Positions 20,315 to 29,881 of a stretch of 64,000 nt of DNA are shown here, piece after piece. Within the stretch, counting starts at the first letter, position 1. Each line of letters begins with the position of its first letter. The position numbers and the translations under genes are program-made. The notes below the pieces were generated by a model, which saw only the letters and a program-made list of their open reading frames with translations, was not told where the DNA came from and did no database searches. Origin of the DNA: Achromobacter pulmonis (GTDB lineage: Bacteria > Pseudomonadota > Gammaproteobacteria > Burkholderiales > Burkholderiaceae_B); the NCBI RefSeq assembly GCF_902859765.1, contig NZ_CADIJV010000025.1, forward strand, positions 1-64,000, written 5' to 3'.

Positions 20315-21130
20315 ATGCGGCGCGGTTTTCATCTCCTGGCCCTGATAGCGGCCTTGCTGTCCGCCTCCAGCGGCGCGGCAGCGGCCGACCGCCTGGCAGC
20401 CGCGCGCCAACGCGGCGAGCTGGTGGTGGGCGTGCCGTACCTGGCGCCCGCGCCGGCGGCCGGCGCCAAGATCCGCACCCCGGAAGGGCTGGACATCGCC
20501 ATGGCCGAGCGGCTGGCGCAGGACCTGGGCCTGCCGTTGCGCCTGCGGCAAGTGGCGGCCAGCGATGCTGCCCGGCTGCTGGGCGCGGGCGAGGTCGATG
20601 TGGTGCTGGCGGACCGCTCCCCCGCGGCGCAGGCGCTGCCCGACAATCTGGCTGCGGTGGCCACGGGCTACGCCGCGCGCCCCAAGGCTGTGATCCGCAG
20701 CGATACCGGCATGCGCCAGGGGGCCGATGCCCGCGGCCGCAGCGTCTGCATGGCCGAGGCCGCTGCTGGCGCGCAGGCATTGGCGCACAGCTGGGGCGCG
20801 CGGGTGCGCACCTTTCGGGTGCCATCCGACGCGCTCGTGGCGGTGCGCGAAGGCAACTGCGATATCGGTCTGGTCGATGACGCGGTATGGGAGCCGCTGA
20901 TGCGCTTTCCCGAATGGAAGAAGTTCTCGGCCACGCTGCCTGCCGATGGCGCCCGCCATGAGCGCGTCTGGCTGCTGCCGGCGGCCGACTCGGCCACGCG
21001 CTCCTGGCTCGATGCCCGCATGCGCGAGTGGGCGCGAGCCGGCGCCTGGCAAGCCCTGCCGGCCAAATGGGCGCGCGACGTGGCCTTCGACGTCTACCTG
21101 GACCAGGAAGTGCCGGACTGCCACGGCTGA
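20315..21130 (+). CDS. Second periplasmic solute-binding protein (SBP_bac_3-like)
   Basis: A 271-residue secreted protein with a signal peptide (ends at SGAAA-ADRLA) and an SBP family 3 layout: LVVGVPYLAPAPAAG at the mature N-terminus, TPEGLDIAMAERLAQDLGLPLRLRQV, and a late EGNCDIGLVDDAVWEPL. It begins 8 bp after the permease stop, so it is in the operon although its fold class differs from the first receptor. It may widen ligand range or deliver a ligand to the same permease. A GTG at 20303 is an alternative start. Confidence 0.82.
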   Translation: MRRGFHLLALIAALLSASSGAAAADRLAAARQRGELVVGVPYLAPAPAAGAKIRTPEGLDIAMAERLAQDLGLPLRLRQVAASDAARLLGAGEVDVVLADRSPAAQALPDNLAAVATGYAARPKAVIRSDTGMRQGADARGRSVCMAEAAAGAQALAHSWGARVRTFRVPSDALVAVREGNCDIGLVDDAVWEPLMRFPEWKKFSATLPADGARHERVWLLPAADSATRSWLDARMREWARAGAWQALPAKWARDVAFDVYLDQEVPDCHG

Positions 21131-21204
21131 CGGCTGCGCGGCAGGCCCCGGCGCGGCCCATGTCGGACCCTTGGCCGCCGGCCTGGCCCTTACAATGCCG
21201 GGCT

Positions 21205-21792
21205 ATGACCTCCACCCTGACTGCTGTCTGCTCGCACGAGGAAGACATCAAGAAAAGCCGTTTTGTCGCCCACGCCGCGCCCGTCGCCTCCATCGACGAA
21301 GCGATGGCGTTCTTCGCGGCGCACAGCGATCCCGAGGCCACCCACAACTGCTGGGCCTACCGCATCGGCCAGGAATACCGCTTCAATGACGACGGCGAGC
21401 CCGGCGGCACCGCCGGCCGCCCGATTCTGCAGGCGATCGAAGGGCAGGACATGGACCGCGTGGCGGTGCTGGTGGTGCGCTGGTTTGGCGGGGTCAAGCT
21501 GGGAGCGGGCGGACTGGTGCGCGCCTATGGCGGTTGCGCGGCCAATTGCCTGCGCCACGGGCCGCGCGCCCAGATCGTGGATCTGGCCACGGTGGCATGC
21601 GTCTGCGGCTTTGCCGAATTGCCCCTGCTCAAGTCGCGCTTGGCGCAGGCCGGTGCGGTGATCGTGCAAGAGGACTTTGGCCCGGCGGGGGCGGCGCTGC
21701 GCTTCACGGCGCCGCGCGGCGCCTTGGCCGAGCTGGAGATGACGGCCGCCAACATCACGCGCGGCCGTTCGGCCTGGGAACAGTTGGCCTGA
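21205..21792 (+). CDS. yigZ: YigZ/IMPACT-family protein (UPF0029)
   Basis: A 195-residue protein of the YigZ/IMPACT family. The conserved N-terminal core is present: KKSRFVAHAAPV, ATHNCWAYRIG, FNDDGEPGGTAGRPIL and VVRWFGGVKLGAGGLVRAYGG. A smaller C-terminal domain (DUF1949-like) follows. Human IMPACT modulates GCN1; the bacterial role is unclear, and some members have been linked to peptidase activity. It converges with thioredoxin across a perfect palindrome. Confidence 0.92.
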   Translation: MTSTLTAVCSHEEDIKKSRFVAHAAPVASIDEAMAFFAAHSDPEATHNCWAYRIGQEYRFNDDGEPGGTAGRPILQAIEGQDMDRVAVLVVRWFGGVKLGAGGLVRAYGGCAANCLRHGPRAQIVDLATVACVCGFAELPLLKSRLAQAGAVIVQEDFGPAGAALRFTAPRGALAELEMTAANITRGRSAWEQLA

Positions 21793-21794
21793 CG

Positions 21795-21826
21795 AACCAC
21801 AAGGGCCCCGCGGGGCCCTTGTGGTT
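21795..21826. terminator. 32-bp perfect palindrome, bidirectional terminator
   Basis: Perfect inverted repeat centred at 21810/21811, between yigZ (+) and the thioredoxin gene (-). The arm is AACCACAAGGGCCCCG. It ends on the first base of the thioredoxin stop codon, so it serves both converging genes. T-tracts are short. Confidence 0.7.
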
Positions 21827-22200
21827 TACGCGTCCTGGCCGTCCTGGGCCGCCGCGATCTCCTGGTGGACTTTTTCCATGTCCACTTCCTTGATCTTGGT
21901 GAGCAGCTCGTTGAGCTGGCCGCCCGACAGGGCGCCCGGTTGCGAGAACAGCAGCACTTTTTCGCGGAACACCATCAGCGTGGGAATCGAGCGGATGCCC
22001 AGTGCGCCGGCCAGTTCCTGTTCGACATCGGTGTTGACCTTGGCAAAGGTGACGTCGGGATGCTCGGCGGCGGCCTGTTCGAACACCGGCGCGAAGCCGC
22101 GGCAGGGGCCGCACCAGGGCGCCCAGAAGTCCACGATCAGGGTGCCGTCCGGCGTGATGGCGTCCTGGAAGCTGTCTTTGGTGAGTTCAACAATACTCAT
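21826..22200 (-). CDS. Thioredoxin-family protein
   Basis: A 124-residue thioredoxin-fold protein starting at ATG 22200 (MSIVELTKDSF). The active site is WCGPC with Cys30 and Cys33, preceded by IVDFWAPW, and the cis-Pro loop SIPTLMVF is intact. It has no signal peptide, so it is cytoplasmic. Compared with TrxA it has a C-terminal tail of about 15 residues after the final helix. It probably acts as a general thiol reductase. Confidence 0.92.
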   Translation of the reverse strand: MSIVELTKDSFQDAITPDGTLIVDFWAPWCGPCRGFAPVFEQAAAEHPDVTFAKVNTDVEQELAGALGIRSIPTLMVFREKVLLFSQPGALSGGQLNELLTKIKEVDMEKVHQEIAAAQDGQDA

Positions 22201-22385
22201 TTTGGATCCTTGCCGCTGGCGCGGCGCAAAGTGTCGGTATCGGCGGCACGGGGAGAATGGCCCGGGCCGGATTCGGCGACGCGGTATTGCCGGTCCATAG
22301 TAGAGCGAGGACCGGCCGGGTCGCAATGGTTGGCGCTATGGCGAGCGCAGTCTGCGGCGCAACGAGGCTGTGGCGGTGCCGGGCC

Positions 22386-23408
22386 TCAGGCCGTGGTTGT
22401 TGTGGATACCCCTTCGCCCTGTTTGAGCGAGGCGACGATCTCGAAGGAACGCAGGCGGTCGGCGATGTCGTAGAAATCCGAGACGATCATCACTTCATCG
22501 GCCTCGGTCTCGGCCACCAGGGCTTCCAGCTTGCGCTTGACGGTGTCGGGGCCGCCCACGATGGCGGCGCCCAGGCGCTGGTTCACGGCCTCGCGCTCCC
22601 ATTCGTTCCACAGGCCGTCCATGCTGTCGACCGGCGGTTGCAGCTGCAGGCGGTTGCCGCGCACCAGCGACAGGAACTTGAGCTGCTGTGTGGTCGCCAG
22701 GTGACGGGCCTGGTCATCTGTCGGCGCGGCCACCACCGGCACGCCGATCATGGCGTAGGGACGCGCCAGCGTCTCGGACGGCTTGAACAGGTGACGATAC
22801 AGCCGCATCGCCGCCATGCCCTCGGGCGAGAAGTGCCCGGCGAACGAGAACGGCAGGCCGAGTTCGGCGGCCAGGCGGGCGCTGAAGTCGCTCGAACCCA
22901 GCAGCCAGATCGGGATGTCCAGGCCTTCGCCGGGAATCGCGCGCACCGGCTGACCAGGGCGCGACGGCGCGAAAAAGCCGCGCAACTCGTCGACCAGCGC
23001 CGGGAATTCGAGGCCACTGCGCGGACCGCGCCGCAGCGCGTGCTGGGTGGCGCCATCGCTGCCCGGCGCGCGGCCCAGGCCCAGGTCGATGCGGCCGGGG
23101 TAGAGGGTTTCAAGCGTGCCGAACTGCTCGGCGATGATCAGCGGCGCATGGTTGGGCAGCATCACGCCGCCCGAGCCCACGCGCAGGGTCGTGGTGTGCG
23201 AGGCGACATGGCCGATCAGCACCGCCGTGGCGCTGCTGGCCACGCCGTTGATGTTGTGGTGCTCGGCCAGCCAGAAGCGCTTGTAGCCCAGCCGCTCGAC
23301 GTGCTGCGCCACCGCCACGCTGTTGCGGAAGGCGTCGGCGGCATCGCGGCCCTGCACGATCGGGGCCAGGTCCAGCACCGAGAAGGGGATGCGGGCGAGG
23401 GGGCTCAT
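22386..23408 (-). CDS. LLM-class flavin-dependent oxidoreductase
   Basis: A 340-residue luciferase-like monooxygenase homologue, using FMNH2 from a separate reductase. The family pattern is clear: [12 protein letters not shown] at the N-terminus, [34 protein letters not shown] (residues about 33-66), [42 protein letters not shown]. It is close to the YhbW-type oxidoreductases. Substrate unknown. It is divergent from the AraC-type regulator gene. Confidence 0.9.
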   Translation of the reverse strand: MSPLARIPFSVLDLAPIVQGRDAADAFRNSVAVAQHVERLGYKRFWLAEHHNINGVASSATAVLIGHVASHTTTLRVGSGGVMLPNHAPLIIAEQFGTLETLYPGRIDLGLGRAPGSDGATQHALRRGPRSGLEFPALVDELRGFFAPSRPGQPVRAIPGEGLDIPIWLLGSSDFSARLAAELGLPFSFAGHFSPEGMAAMRLYRHLFKPSETLARPYAMIGVPVVAAPTDDQARHLATTQQLKFLSLVRGNRLQLQPPVDSMDGLWNEWEREAVNQRLGAAIVGGPDTVKRKLEALVAETEADEVMIVSDFYDIADRLRSFEIVASLKQGEGVSTTTTA

Positions 23409-23647
23409 ACGCGGCGCTCGATGTGGCGGCGGAGGCAGGAGGAATGCGGGGTGTGGCGAGACAAGGTCGGCTCCATAGTCTTATATACATGGGGAGTGTA
23501 TCGGCGAAATCAACCGCTGCCGCCAGCAACCATGCGGGCCGGCGGGTTGATAGCGGAGCTCAATGGCGGCGATTGGCCGCACGGCCGGCGAACCCCTGGC
23601 AGCCGTACCGGTATAGTGGTCATTTCGGCTTCGCAGGCACCGTTCCC

Positions 23648-24439
23648 ATGGCCGCTGGCCCGACCCCCGATCCCGCCACGCCCGCCGTCGCGGGCATGAC
23701 CGGCAGCTATCACGAGACCTCGCCGGCGGCGCTGTTGCGTCCGCATTTCCTGTGCGCGTGGCGCAGCGAACTGGCGCCGGGCCAGCCCGCCGATGTCGCG
23801 GTGCTGCCCGACGGCTGCGCCGACATCCTCTGGACCGATGGCCGCCTCAGCGTTGTCGGCCCCGACGTGGTTGCCGCGCGGCCGCAGCTCGCGCCGGGCG
23901 CGCGGGTGCTGGGCCTGCGCTTCCAGCCGGGCGCCGCCCGCGGCTGGCTGGGCGTGCCGCTTTCCGAGTTGGTGGGGCGCCGGATCGAGCTGGGCGCGCT
24001 GTGGGGCGACGGCCGCGCCGGGCGCATCGCGCGGCGCGTGCGCGAGGCCGCCATGCCCGAGGCCCAGATGCTGGCCCTGCAGCAGGCGCTGGCGGGCGAA
24101 GCGCCACGCCACGCGTCACCCGCGCCACGGGCCGCTGCCTTGTTCCACTGGCTCGCGGCCGCGCCTCAGCCCGGCGGGCGCGGTCTCGAAGACCGCCTCG
24201 AGATGAGCGAACGCAGCCTGCGCCGCCTGAGCCACGACCATTTCGGCTATGGCCCCAAGATGCTCGAACGTATCCTGCGGCTGCAACGCTTCATCGCGCT
24301 GCTGCGCGGTCCGGCGGACATCCCGCTGGCCATGCTGGCCGCGGACGCCGGCTACGCCGACCAGGCCCACCTGAGTCGCGAGGTGCGGGCGCTGTGCGGC
24401 ATGACGCCCTCGGCGCTGCGTGGGCAGGCGCAGGGCTAG
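23648..24439 (+). CDS. AraC-family transcriptional regulator
   Basis: A 263-residue regulator with an N-terminal DUF6597-like ligand domain (PHFLCAWRSELAPGQPADVAVLPDGCADILW) and a C-terminal AraC helix-turn-helix (MSERSLRRLSHDHFGYGPKMLERILRLQRFI and LAADAGYADQAHLSREVRALCGMTPSALR). The ATG at 23648 is taken as start; ATG 23696 is also possible. Divergence from the flavin oxidoreductase, 239 bp apart, suggests that it controls that gene or the VOC gene downstream. Confidence 0.87.
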   Translation: MAAGPTPDPATPAVAGMTGSYHETSPAALLRPHFLCAWRSELAPGQPADVAVLPDGCADILWTDGRLSVVGPDVVAARPQLAPGARVLGLRFQPGAARGWLGVPLSELVGRRIELGALWGDGRAGRIARRVREAAMPEAQMLALQQALAGEAPRHASPAPRAAALFHWLAAAPQPGGRGLEDRLEMSERSLRRLSHDHFGYGPKMLERILRLQRFIALLRGPADIPLAMLAADAGYADQAHLSREVRALCGMTPSALRGQAQG

Positions 24440-24535
24440 TGGCGCATGGCCCGTCGCGCATGGCCGTTTCGTTCAAGACGCGGCCGCGCGAATCGGGGAT
24501 GATGCGGTTTTCTTCGATATTCGCGGGAGACACGC

Positions 24536-24892
24536 ATGGGCGCCACCGGCAACAACCACCAGATCGACAACATCGAGTTCAACGTCGCCGACATCGCGCG
24601 CAGCAAGCGCTTCTATGGCGATGCATTCGGCTGGTCCTGCACCGACTACGGGCCGACCTACACCGAATTCACCGATGGCCGCCTCAAGGGTGGCTTCACC
24701 ACTGGCGAGCCGGTGCGTCCGGGCGGCCCGCTGGTGATCCTGTATGCCGATGACCTGGCCGCCGCCCAGCGCCGGGTCATCGCGGCGGGCGGCCGTATCA
24801 GCCGCGAGGCCTTCGATTTCCCCGGCGGCCGGCGCTTCCATTTCACCGACCTGGACGGCTACGAGCTGGCGGTCTGGACCGCGGTGGCCTGA
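24536..24892 (+). CDS. VOC-family (glyoxalase/bleomycin-resistance fold) protein
   Basis: A 118-residue single-module VOC protein. It begins with IEFNVADIARSKRFYGDAFGW, the usual first beta-alpha unit, and ends with RRFHFTDLDGYELAVW, where the metal-binding Glu of the second unit lies. Small stand-alone members bind metal and may act as dioxygenases, isomerases or antibiotic binders; function not determinable. It follows the AraC gene by 96 bp. Confidence 0.88.
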   Translation: MGATGNNHQIDNIEFNVADIARSKRFYGDAFGWSCTDYGPTYTEFTDGRLKGGFTTGEPVRPGGPLVILYADDLAAAQRRVIAAGGRISREAFDFPGGRRFHFTDLDGYELAVWTAVA

Positions 24893-24926
24893 TGGCGGGT
24901 TCGCGGAAAGGTGCGCCTGGCGGGCG

Positions 24927-26219
24927 TTATTCCGGGAAGAACGCGTAGCGGATCACGAACAGGATCGCCACCAGCCAGGTGGCCGGGTGCACGTCGCGCA
25001 CGCGGCCGGTCGCGGTCTTGAGCACCACGTAGCTGATGAAACCGAAGGCAATGCCGTTGGCGATGGAGTAGGTGAACGGCATCACCAGCGCGGTCAGCGC
25101 GGCCGGCGTGGCTTCGCAGACGTCGTTCCAGTCGATGTCGATCAGTTCGCGCATCATCAGGCCGGCCACGTAGAGCAGGGCGGGCGCGGTCGCGTAGGCA
25201 GGCACGGCGCCGGCCAGCGGCGAGATGAACAGCGCGGCCAGGAACAGCAGCGCCACCACCAGCGCGGTCAGGCCGGTGCGGCCGCCGGCCTGCACGCCCG
25301 AGGCGCTTTCGACGTAGGCAGTGGTGCTGCTGGTGCCCAGCATCGAGCCGGCGACGATGGCGGTGCTGTCGGCGAACAGGGCGCGGCCCAGGCGGTTGGG
25401 GCGGTTCTCCGGCACCAGGCCGGCGCGCTTGGCCACGCCCACCAGGGTGCCGGTGGCGTCGAACACTTCGACCAGCACGAACACCAGGATCACGTGCACG
25501 AAGCCGGTGTGCAGCGCGCCCAGGATGTCCAGCTTGAACAGCGTCGGCGCCAGGCTCGGCGGCGCGGCGAACACGCCCTTGAATTCGTTGTAGCCCAGCG
25601 CCATCGACAGCACTGTGACCACCAGGATGCCGATCAGGATGGCGCCGCGCACACGCAGGGCATCCAGCGCGGCAATGATGAAAAAGCCCAGGATGGCGAA
25701 CAGCGGCCCCGGCGCGGTCAGGTTGCCCAGCGTGACCTTGGTGACCGGATGCGCCACCACGATGCCGGCGCTGGACAGCGCGATAATAGCCAGGAACAGG
25801 CCGATGCCGGCGGCGATGGCGCTGCGCAGCGAATGCGGGATGCCCTTGACCAGCCAGACGCGGATGCCCGAGATCGTCAGGATCAGGAAGATCACGCCCG
25901 AGATGAACACGGCGCCCAGCGCCTGCTCCCAGGTGTAGCCCATGGTCTTGACCACGGTGAAGGCGAAGAAGGCGTTCAGCCCCATGCCCGGCGCCATGCC
26001 GATCGGCCAGTTGGCGATCAGCGCCATGACCAGCGAGCCCAGCGCGGCGGCCAGGCAGGTGGCGACGAACACGGCGTTGCGGTCCATGCCGGTGGACGAC
26101 AGGATGTCCGGGTTGACGAAGATGATGTACGACATGGTCAGGAATGTCGTCAGGCCGGCCACGATTTCGGTTCTCGCGGTCGTGCCGTGTTCACGCAGGT
26201 TGAATAGCTTCTCCAGCAT
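24927..26219 (-). CDS. NCS2-family purine permease (AzgA-like)
   Basis: A 430-residue inner-membrane protein with about 13-14 helices, of the AzgA subgroup of nucleobase:cation symporters. Diagnostic stretches are [45 protein letters not shown] and [31 protein letters not shown]. AzgA proteins import adenine, guanine or hypoxanthine. The start ATG at 26219 follows a GGGGATAAG site; the longer frame upstream has no better start. It is divergent from tsaD. Confidence 0.92.
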   Translation of the reverse strand: MLEKLFNLREHGTTARTEIVAGLTTFLTMSYIIFVNPDILSSTGMDRNAVFVATCLAAALGSLVMALIANWPIGMAPGMGLNAFFAFTVVKTMGYTWEQALGAVFISGVIFLILTISGIRVWLVKGIPHSLRSAIAAGIGLFLAIIALSSAGIVVAHPVTKVTLGNLTAPGPLFAILGFFIIAALDALRVRGAILIGILVVTVLSMALGYNEFKGVFAAPPSLAPTLFKLDILGALHTGFVHVILVFVLVEVFDATGTLVGVAKRAGLVPENRPNRLGRALFADSTAIVAGSMLGTSSTTAYVESASGVQAGGRTGLTALVVALLFLAALFISPLAGAVPAYATAPALLYVAGLMMRELIDIDWNDVCEATPAALTALVMPFTYSIANGIAFGFISYVVLKTATGRVRDVHPATWLVAILFVIRYAFFPE

Positions 26220-26327
26220 TCTTATCCCCAGGGTGCTTGCAGGCTCGGGTTGTCGGGAGAGGGCGTGGGCGCCCTCGGTCATTTTGTAAACGGGCGTATT
26301 TTCGCATCAGTTGTAAACTCTGCCGCC

Positions 26328-27359
26328 ATGATTATTCTCGGCTTTGAAAGCTCCTGCGATGAAACGGGTGTCGCAGCCGTCTGTACGGAACGCGGCCTGC
26401 TCGCGCACGCCTTGCACACCCAGATCGCCATGCACCAGGAATACGGCGGCGTGGTGCCCGAACTCGCCTCGCGCGACCATATCCGGCGCGTGGTGCCGCT
26501 GACCCGCCAAGTGCTGCAAGAGGCGGGCCTGAACATGTCCGACATCGGCGCGGTGGCCTATACGGCCGGGCCCGGCCTGGCCGGCGCGCTGCTGGTGGGC
26601 GCCAGCGTGGCGCAGTCGTTCGCCTGGTCGCGGCACCTGCCCGCCATTGCCATCCATCATCTGGAAGGCCATCTGCTGTCGCCGATGCTGGCCGATCCGC
26701 GGCCTGACTTTCCGTTCGTGGCGCTGCTGGTGTCTGGCGGCCATACGCAATTGATGCGGGTCGACGGGGTGGGGCGCTACGAATTGCTGGGCGAAACCCT
26801 GGACGATGCCGCTGGCGAAGCCTTCGACAAATCCGCCAAGCTGATGGGGCTGGGCTATCCCGGCGGCCCGGCGCTGGCGCGCCTGGCGGAGCAGGGCGAT
26901 GCCGCGCGCTTCGACCTGCCGCGCCCCATGCTGCACAGCGGCGACCTGGATTTCAGCTTCAGCGGCCTGAAGACCGCCGTGCTGACCCGGGTCAAGGCGG
27001 CCGAGCAGAACGGCGGGCTGGACGACCCGACCCGCGCCGACCTGGCGGCGGCCACCCAGGCCGCCATTGTCGAGGTGCTGGCGGCCAAGTCGATCCGCGC
27101 CTTGAAGCAGACCGGCCTGCGCCGCCTGGTGGTGGCCGGCGGCGTGGGCGCCAACCAGCTGCTGCGGGCCAGGCTGGCGGCTGCGCTCAAGCCGCTCAAG
27201 GCACAGGCCTATTTCCCGCCGCTGTCGTTGTGCACGGACAACGGCGCCATGATCGCCTTCGCGGCGGCCGAGCGGGTCAAGGCCGGGCTGGTGACGCTGG
27301 ACCCGGACGCGCATGGCTTTACCGTGCGGCCGCGCTGGGACCTGGCCGAGATCGCCTGA
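26328..27359 (+). CDS. tsaD: tRNA N6-adenosine threonylcarbamoyltransferase TsaD
   Basis: A 343-residue enzyme that transfers threonylcarbamoyl to A37 of ANN-decoding tRNAs, with TsaB and TsaE. The N-terminal [15 protein letters not shown] and the metal-binding HHLEGH are present, as are [11 protein letters not shown] and the nucleotide-binding [13 protein letters not shown]. Essential in most bacteria and of normal length. ATG at 26328. Confidence 0.97.
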   Translation: MIILGFESSCDETGVAAVCTERGLLAHALHTQIAMHQEYGGVVPELASRDHIRRVVPLTRQVLQEAGLNMSDIGAVAYTAGPGLAGALLVGASVAQSFAWSRHLPAIAIHHLEGHLLSPMLADPRPDFPFVALLVSGGHTQLMRVDGVGRYELLGETLDDAAGEAFDKSAKLMGLGYPGGPALARLAEQGDAARFDLPRPMLHSGDLDFSFSGLKTAVLTRVKAAEQNGGLDDPTRADLAAATQAAIVEVLAAKSIRALKQTGLRRLVVAGGVGANQLLRARLAAALKPLKAQAYFPPLSLCTDNGAMIAFAAAERVKAGLVTLDPDAHGFTVRPRWDLAEIA

Positions 27360-27369
27360 GACGGCAATG

Positions 27370-27397
27370 AAAAAAAGGGGCCTTGGCCCCTTTTTTT
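27370..27397. terminator. Bidirectional intrinsic terminator (tsaD / plsY)
   Basis: A7, then GGGGCC-TT-GGCCCC, then T7: a 28-bp perfect palindrome between two converging genes, giving an intrinsic terminator in both directions. Confidence 0.9.
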
Positions 27398-27439
27398 ACC
27401 CCGTATTGCGGCGCCCGTGCCGGCCGCGCCCTGTGCGGA

Positions 27440-28081
27440 TCACTTCTTCTTGCCGCCGCCGATGCGGCTTTCGGTGCCCTGCATCAGGCGCGCGATGTTG
27501 GCGCGGTGGCGGTAGAACAGCAGCACGCCGATGATGGCCAGGGCGATGCCCATGGCCGGCTGGGCGCGCCAGGCCAGACCGGAGCCGAACACGTAATAGA
27601 CCGGCGCGAAGAACGCGGCCACCAGCGAGGCCAGCGAGGAATAGCGGAAGAACACCGCGATGATCAGCCAGGTGGCCGCGGTGGCGAGCGCCAGCCACGG
27701 CTGGATGGCGACCAGCACGCCGAGCGCGGTGGCCACGCCCTTGCCGCCCTTGAAGCCCAGGAAAATCGGGTACAGATGGCCCAGGAAAGCCGCCACGGCC
27801 ACCGCCGCCAGCGGGCCGGGGGTGATGCCGGGCGCCAGGCGCTGCGCCAGCCAGACCGCGAACCAGCCCTTGGCGGCGTCACCCAGCAGGGTCAGCGCGG
27901 CGGCGGTCTTGTTGCCGGTGCGCAGCACATTGGTGGCGCCGGGGTTCTTCGAGCCATAGCTGCGGGGGTCCTGCAGCCCCATCAGTTTGCTGACCACCAC
28001 CGCGAAGGGCACGGAGCCGATCAGGTAGGCCAGCAGGATGAGCGCCGCGGAGAACGCCAGGGAGGGTTCGGTGATCGCCAT
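27440..28081 (-). CDS. plsY: Glycerol-3-phosphate acyltransferase PlsY
   Basis: A 213-residue inner-membrane enzyme with five to six helices that acylates glycerol-3-phosphate from acyl-phosphate, the first step of phospholipid synthesis. The three conserved loops are present: [33 protein letters not shown] and RYSSLASL. The start is ATG 28081 ([10 protein letters not shown]). The ribosome-binding site is poor. Divergent from surE. Confidence 0.95.
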   Translation of the reverse strand: MAITEPSLAFSAALILLAYLIGSVPFAVVVSKLMGLQDPRSYGSKNPGATNVLRTGNKTAAALTLLGDAAKGWFAVWLAQRLAPGITPGPLAAVAVAAFLGHLYPIFLGFKGGKGVATALGVLVAIQPWLALATAATWLIIAVFFRYSSLASLVAAFFAPVYYVFGSGLAWRAQPAMGIALAIIGVLLFYRHRANIARLMQGTESRIGGGKKK

Positions 28082-28296
28082 ATGGAGGAGGTCCGTTGTT
28101 GTCGTGTTGTTGTCTCGATGGCTGCGGATTCTACCCCGCCTGCCGCGACGGCGAACACGGCGGCGGCCGGCGCGCGGGCCGGACAGGGGGCGCGGCGGCT
28201 CATCCGGCACCGGTTCCAGGTCGGACATGCCGCTGTCGCCCGCGGACGGTACAATCCAGCCGGTCCACCCGCGTTTTATTTTCTTTCGGATGCACA

Positions 28297-29055
28297 ATGC
28301 GAATTCTGGTTTCGAACGATGATGGTTACTCGGCCCCCGGGCTCGAAGCGCTGGTCAAGGCGCTGCAAGGCCTGGGCGACCTGACCGTCGTCGCGCCCGA
28401 GACCAACCACAGTGGCGCGTCCAACTCCCTGACGCTGAACCGCCCGCTGTCGGTGCGCACCGCCGCCAACGGCTTCATCGCCGTCAGCGGCACGCCGTCC
28501 GACTGCGTCCACGTCGCCCTGACCGGGCTGATGGACACCCGCCCCGACCTGGTCGTGTCAGGCATCAACAACGGCGCCAACATGGGCGACGACACGCTTT
28601 ATTCGGGCACGGTGGCCGCCGCCAGCGAAGGCTACCTGTTCGGCATCCCGGCCATCGCCTTCTCGCTGGCCGAGAAGGGCTGGGAACACATCGAGTCGGC
28701 CGCCCGCGCCGCGCGCCTGGTGGTCGAGCGCCATCTGGCGCAGCCGCTGGCCGCGCCGGTATTGCTGAACGTCAACATCCCCAGCCGCCGCTTCGAGGAC
28801 ATGCATGGCTTCCAGGTCACGCGCCTGGGCAAGCGCCATCCGTCGCAGCCGGTGGTGCGCACCACCACTCCCTACGGCGACGAGGTCTACTGGATCGGCC
28901 CGGTGGGGCAGGCGGCCGACGCCACTCCCGGCACCGACTTCCACGCGGTGGCGCAGGGCATGGTGTCGGTGACGCCGCTGCGCCTGGACCTGACCCAGCA
29001 CAGCCAGCTCGACGAAATCCGGACCTGGGCGGAGCCGCTATGCGCCGACGCATAA
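28297..29055 (+). CDS. surE: 5'/3'-nucleotidase SurE
   Basis: A 252-residue divalent-metal-dependent nucleoside-monophosphate phosphatase of stationary-phase survival. Metal ligands are in the N-terminal [15 protein letters not shown] (Asp8, Asp9), in [10 protein letters not shown] and in [14 protein letters not shown]. It heads the conserved surE-pcm-nlpD block and overlaps pcm by 16 bp. Confidence 0.96.
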   Translation: MRILVSNDDGYSAPGLEALVKALQGLGDLTVVAPETNHSGASNSLTLNRPLSVRTAANGFIAVSGTPSDCVHVALTGLMDTRPDLVVSGINNGANMGDDTLYSGTVAAASEGYLFGIPAIAFSLAEKGWEHIESAARAARLVVERHLAQPLAAPVLLNVNIPSRRFEDMHGFQVTRLGKRHPSQPVVRTTTPYGDEVYWIGPVGQAADATPGTDFHAVAQGMVSVTPLRLDLTQHSQLDEIRTWAEPLCADA

Positions 29056-29864
29056 GCCAGCCAGACGTCTCGCAAGCCGTGCCCGGGCGCCCCAGCCCGG
29101 TGCGTTACGACTCCGGCCGGCTCAGCCCCGGCGTCACGCCGGCCAACAGCAATACCCGCATTTCCGCCGCCACCCTGCAAAGCCAGGCCAAGACGCCGGC
29201 GCCCGCCGCCGGCGGCAATCTCGGGCTCAATTCCGACCGCCTGCGCCAGGCCATGGTGCAGCGCCTGCGGACCCAGGGGGTCTCGGACGAGCGTGTGCTC
29301 AACGCGATGGCGGCGGTGCCGCGCCACCTGTTCGTCGACGAGGCGCTCGCCAGCCGTGCCTATGAAGACGCGGCCCTGCCCATCGGCCATTCGCAGACCA
29401 TCTCGCAGCCGTGGGTGGTGGCACGCATGATCGCCGCCATCTGCGAAGATCGCAGCCCCACTCGTGTGCTCGAAGTGGGCGCCGGCTGCGGCTACCAGGC
29501 TGCGGTGCTGGCGCAATTCGTGCGCGAAGTCCATTCGATCGAACGCATTCGCGGGCTGTACGAACTGGCGCGCGATCACCTGCGCGCCTTGCGGCTGACC
29601 ACCCGGGTCCGCTTGATCTATGGCGACGGCATGCTGGGCCTGCCCGGCGTGGCGCCTTTCGATGCTATCGTTGTGGCTGCCGCCGGCCTGGCCATCCCGC
29701 AGGCGCTGCTGACGCAGCTCGCGCCGGGTGGTCGCCTGATCGCTCCCGAGGGGGGCGCCAACCAGCGCCTGGTGCTGATCGAACGCACCGGCGCAGCCAG
29801 CTGGAAACGTACTGAACTAGAGGCCGTGCGCTTTGTGCCGCTGCGTGCCGGAATACAATCTTGA
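29040..29864 (+). CDS. pcm: Protein-L-isoaspartate O-methyltransferase
   Basis: A 274-residue SAM-dependent repair enzyme for isoaspartyl residues. The SAM motif [18 protein letters not shown] (about residues 141-158) and the substrate loop [12 protein letters not shown] are present. The first 60 residues are an extension rich in Ser, Pro and Ala compared with the E. coli enzyme (208 residues). The ATG at 29040 is inside surE; a later start would remove part of this extension. Confidence 0.94.
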   Translation: MRRRISQPDVSQAVPGRPSPVRYDSGRLSPGVTPANSNTRISAATLQSQAKTPAPAAGGNLGLNSDRLRQAMVQRLRTQGVSDERVLNAMAAVPRHLFVDEALASRAYEDAALPIGHSQTISQPWVVARMIAAICEDRSPTRVLEVGAGCGYQAAVLAQFVREVHSIERIRGLYELARDHLRALRLTTRVRLIYGDGMLGLPGVAPFDAIVVAAAGLAIPQALLTQLAPGGRLIAPEGGANQRLVLIERTGAASWKRTELEAVRFVPLRAGIQS

Positions 29865-29881
29865 GCAAACAGGAGAAACGT

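Noticed and set aside
22257-23699. 480-codon frame opposite the flavin monooxygenase
   Set aside because: Shadow of a clear LLM-class oxidoreductase; no domain seen.
24744-26207. 487-codon frame opposite the purine permease
   Set aside because: Antisense shadow with repetitive composition; the permease frame is unmistakable.
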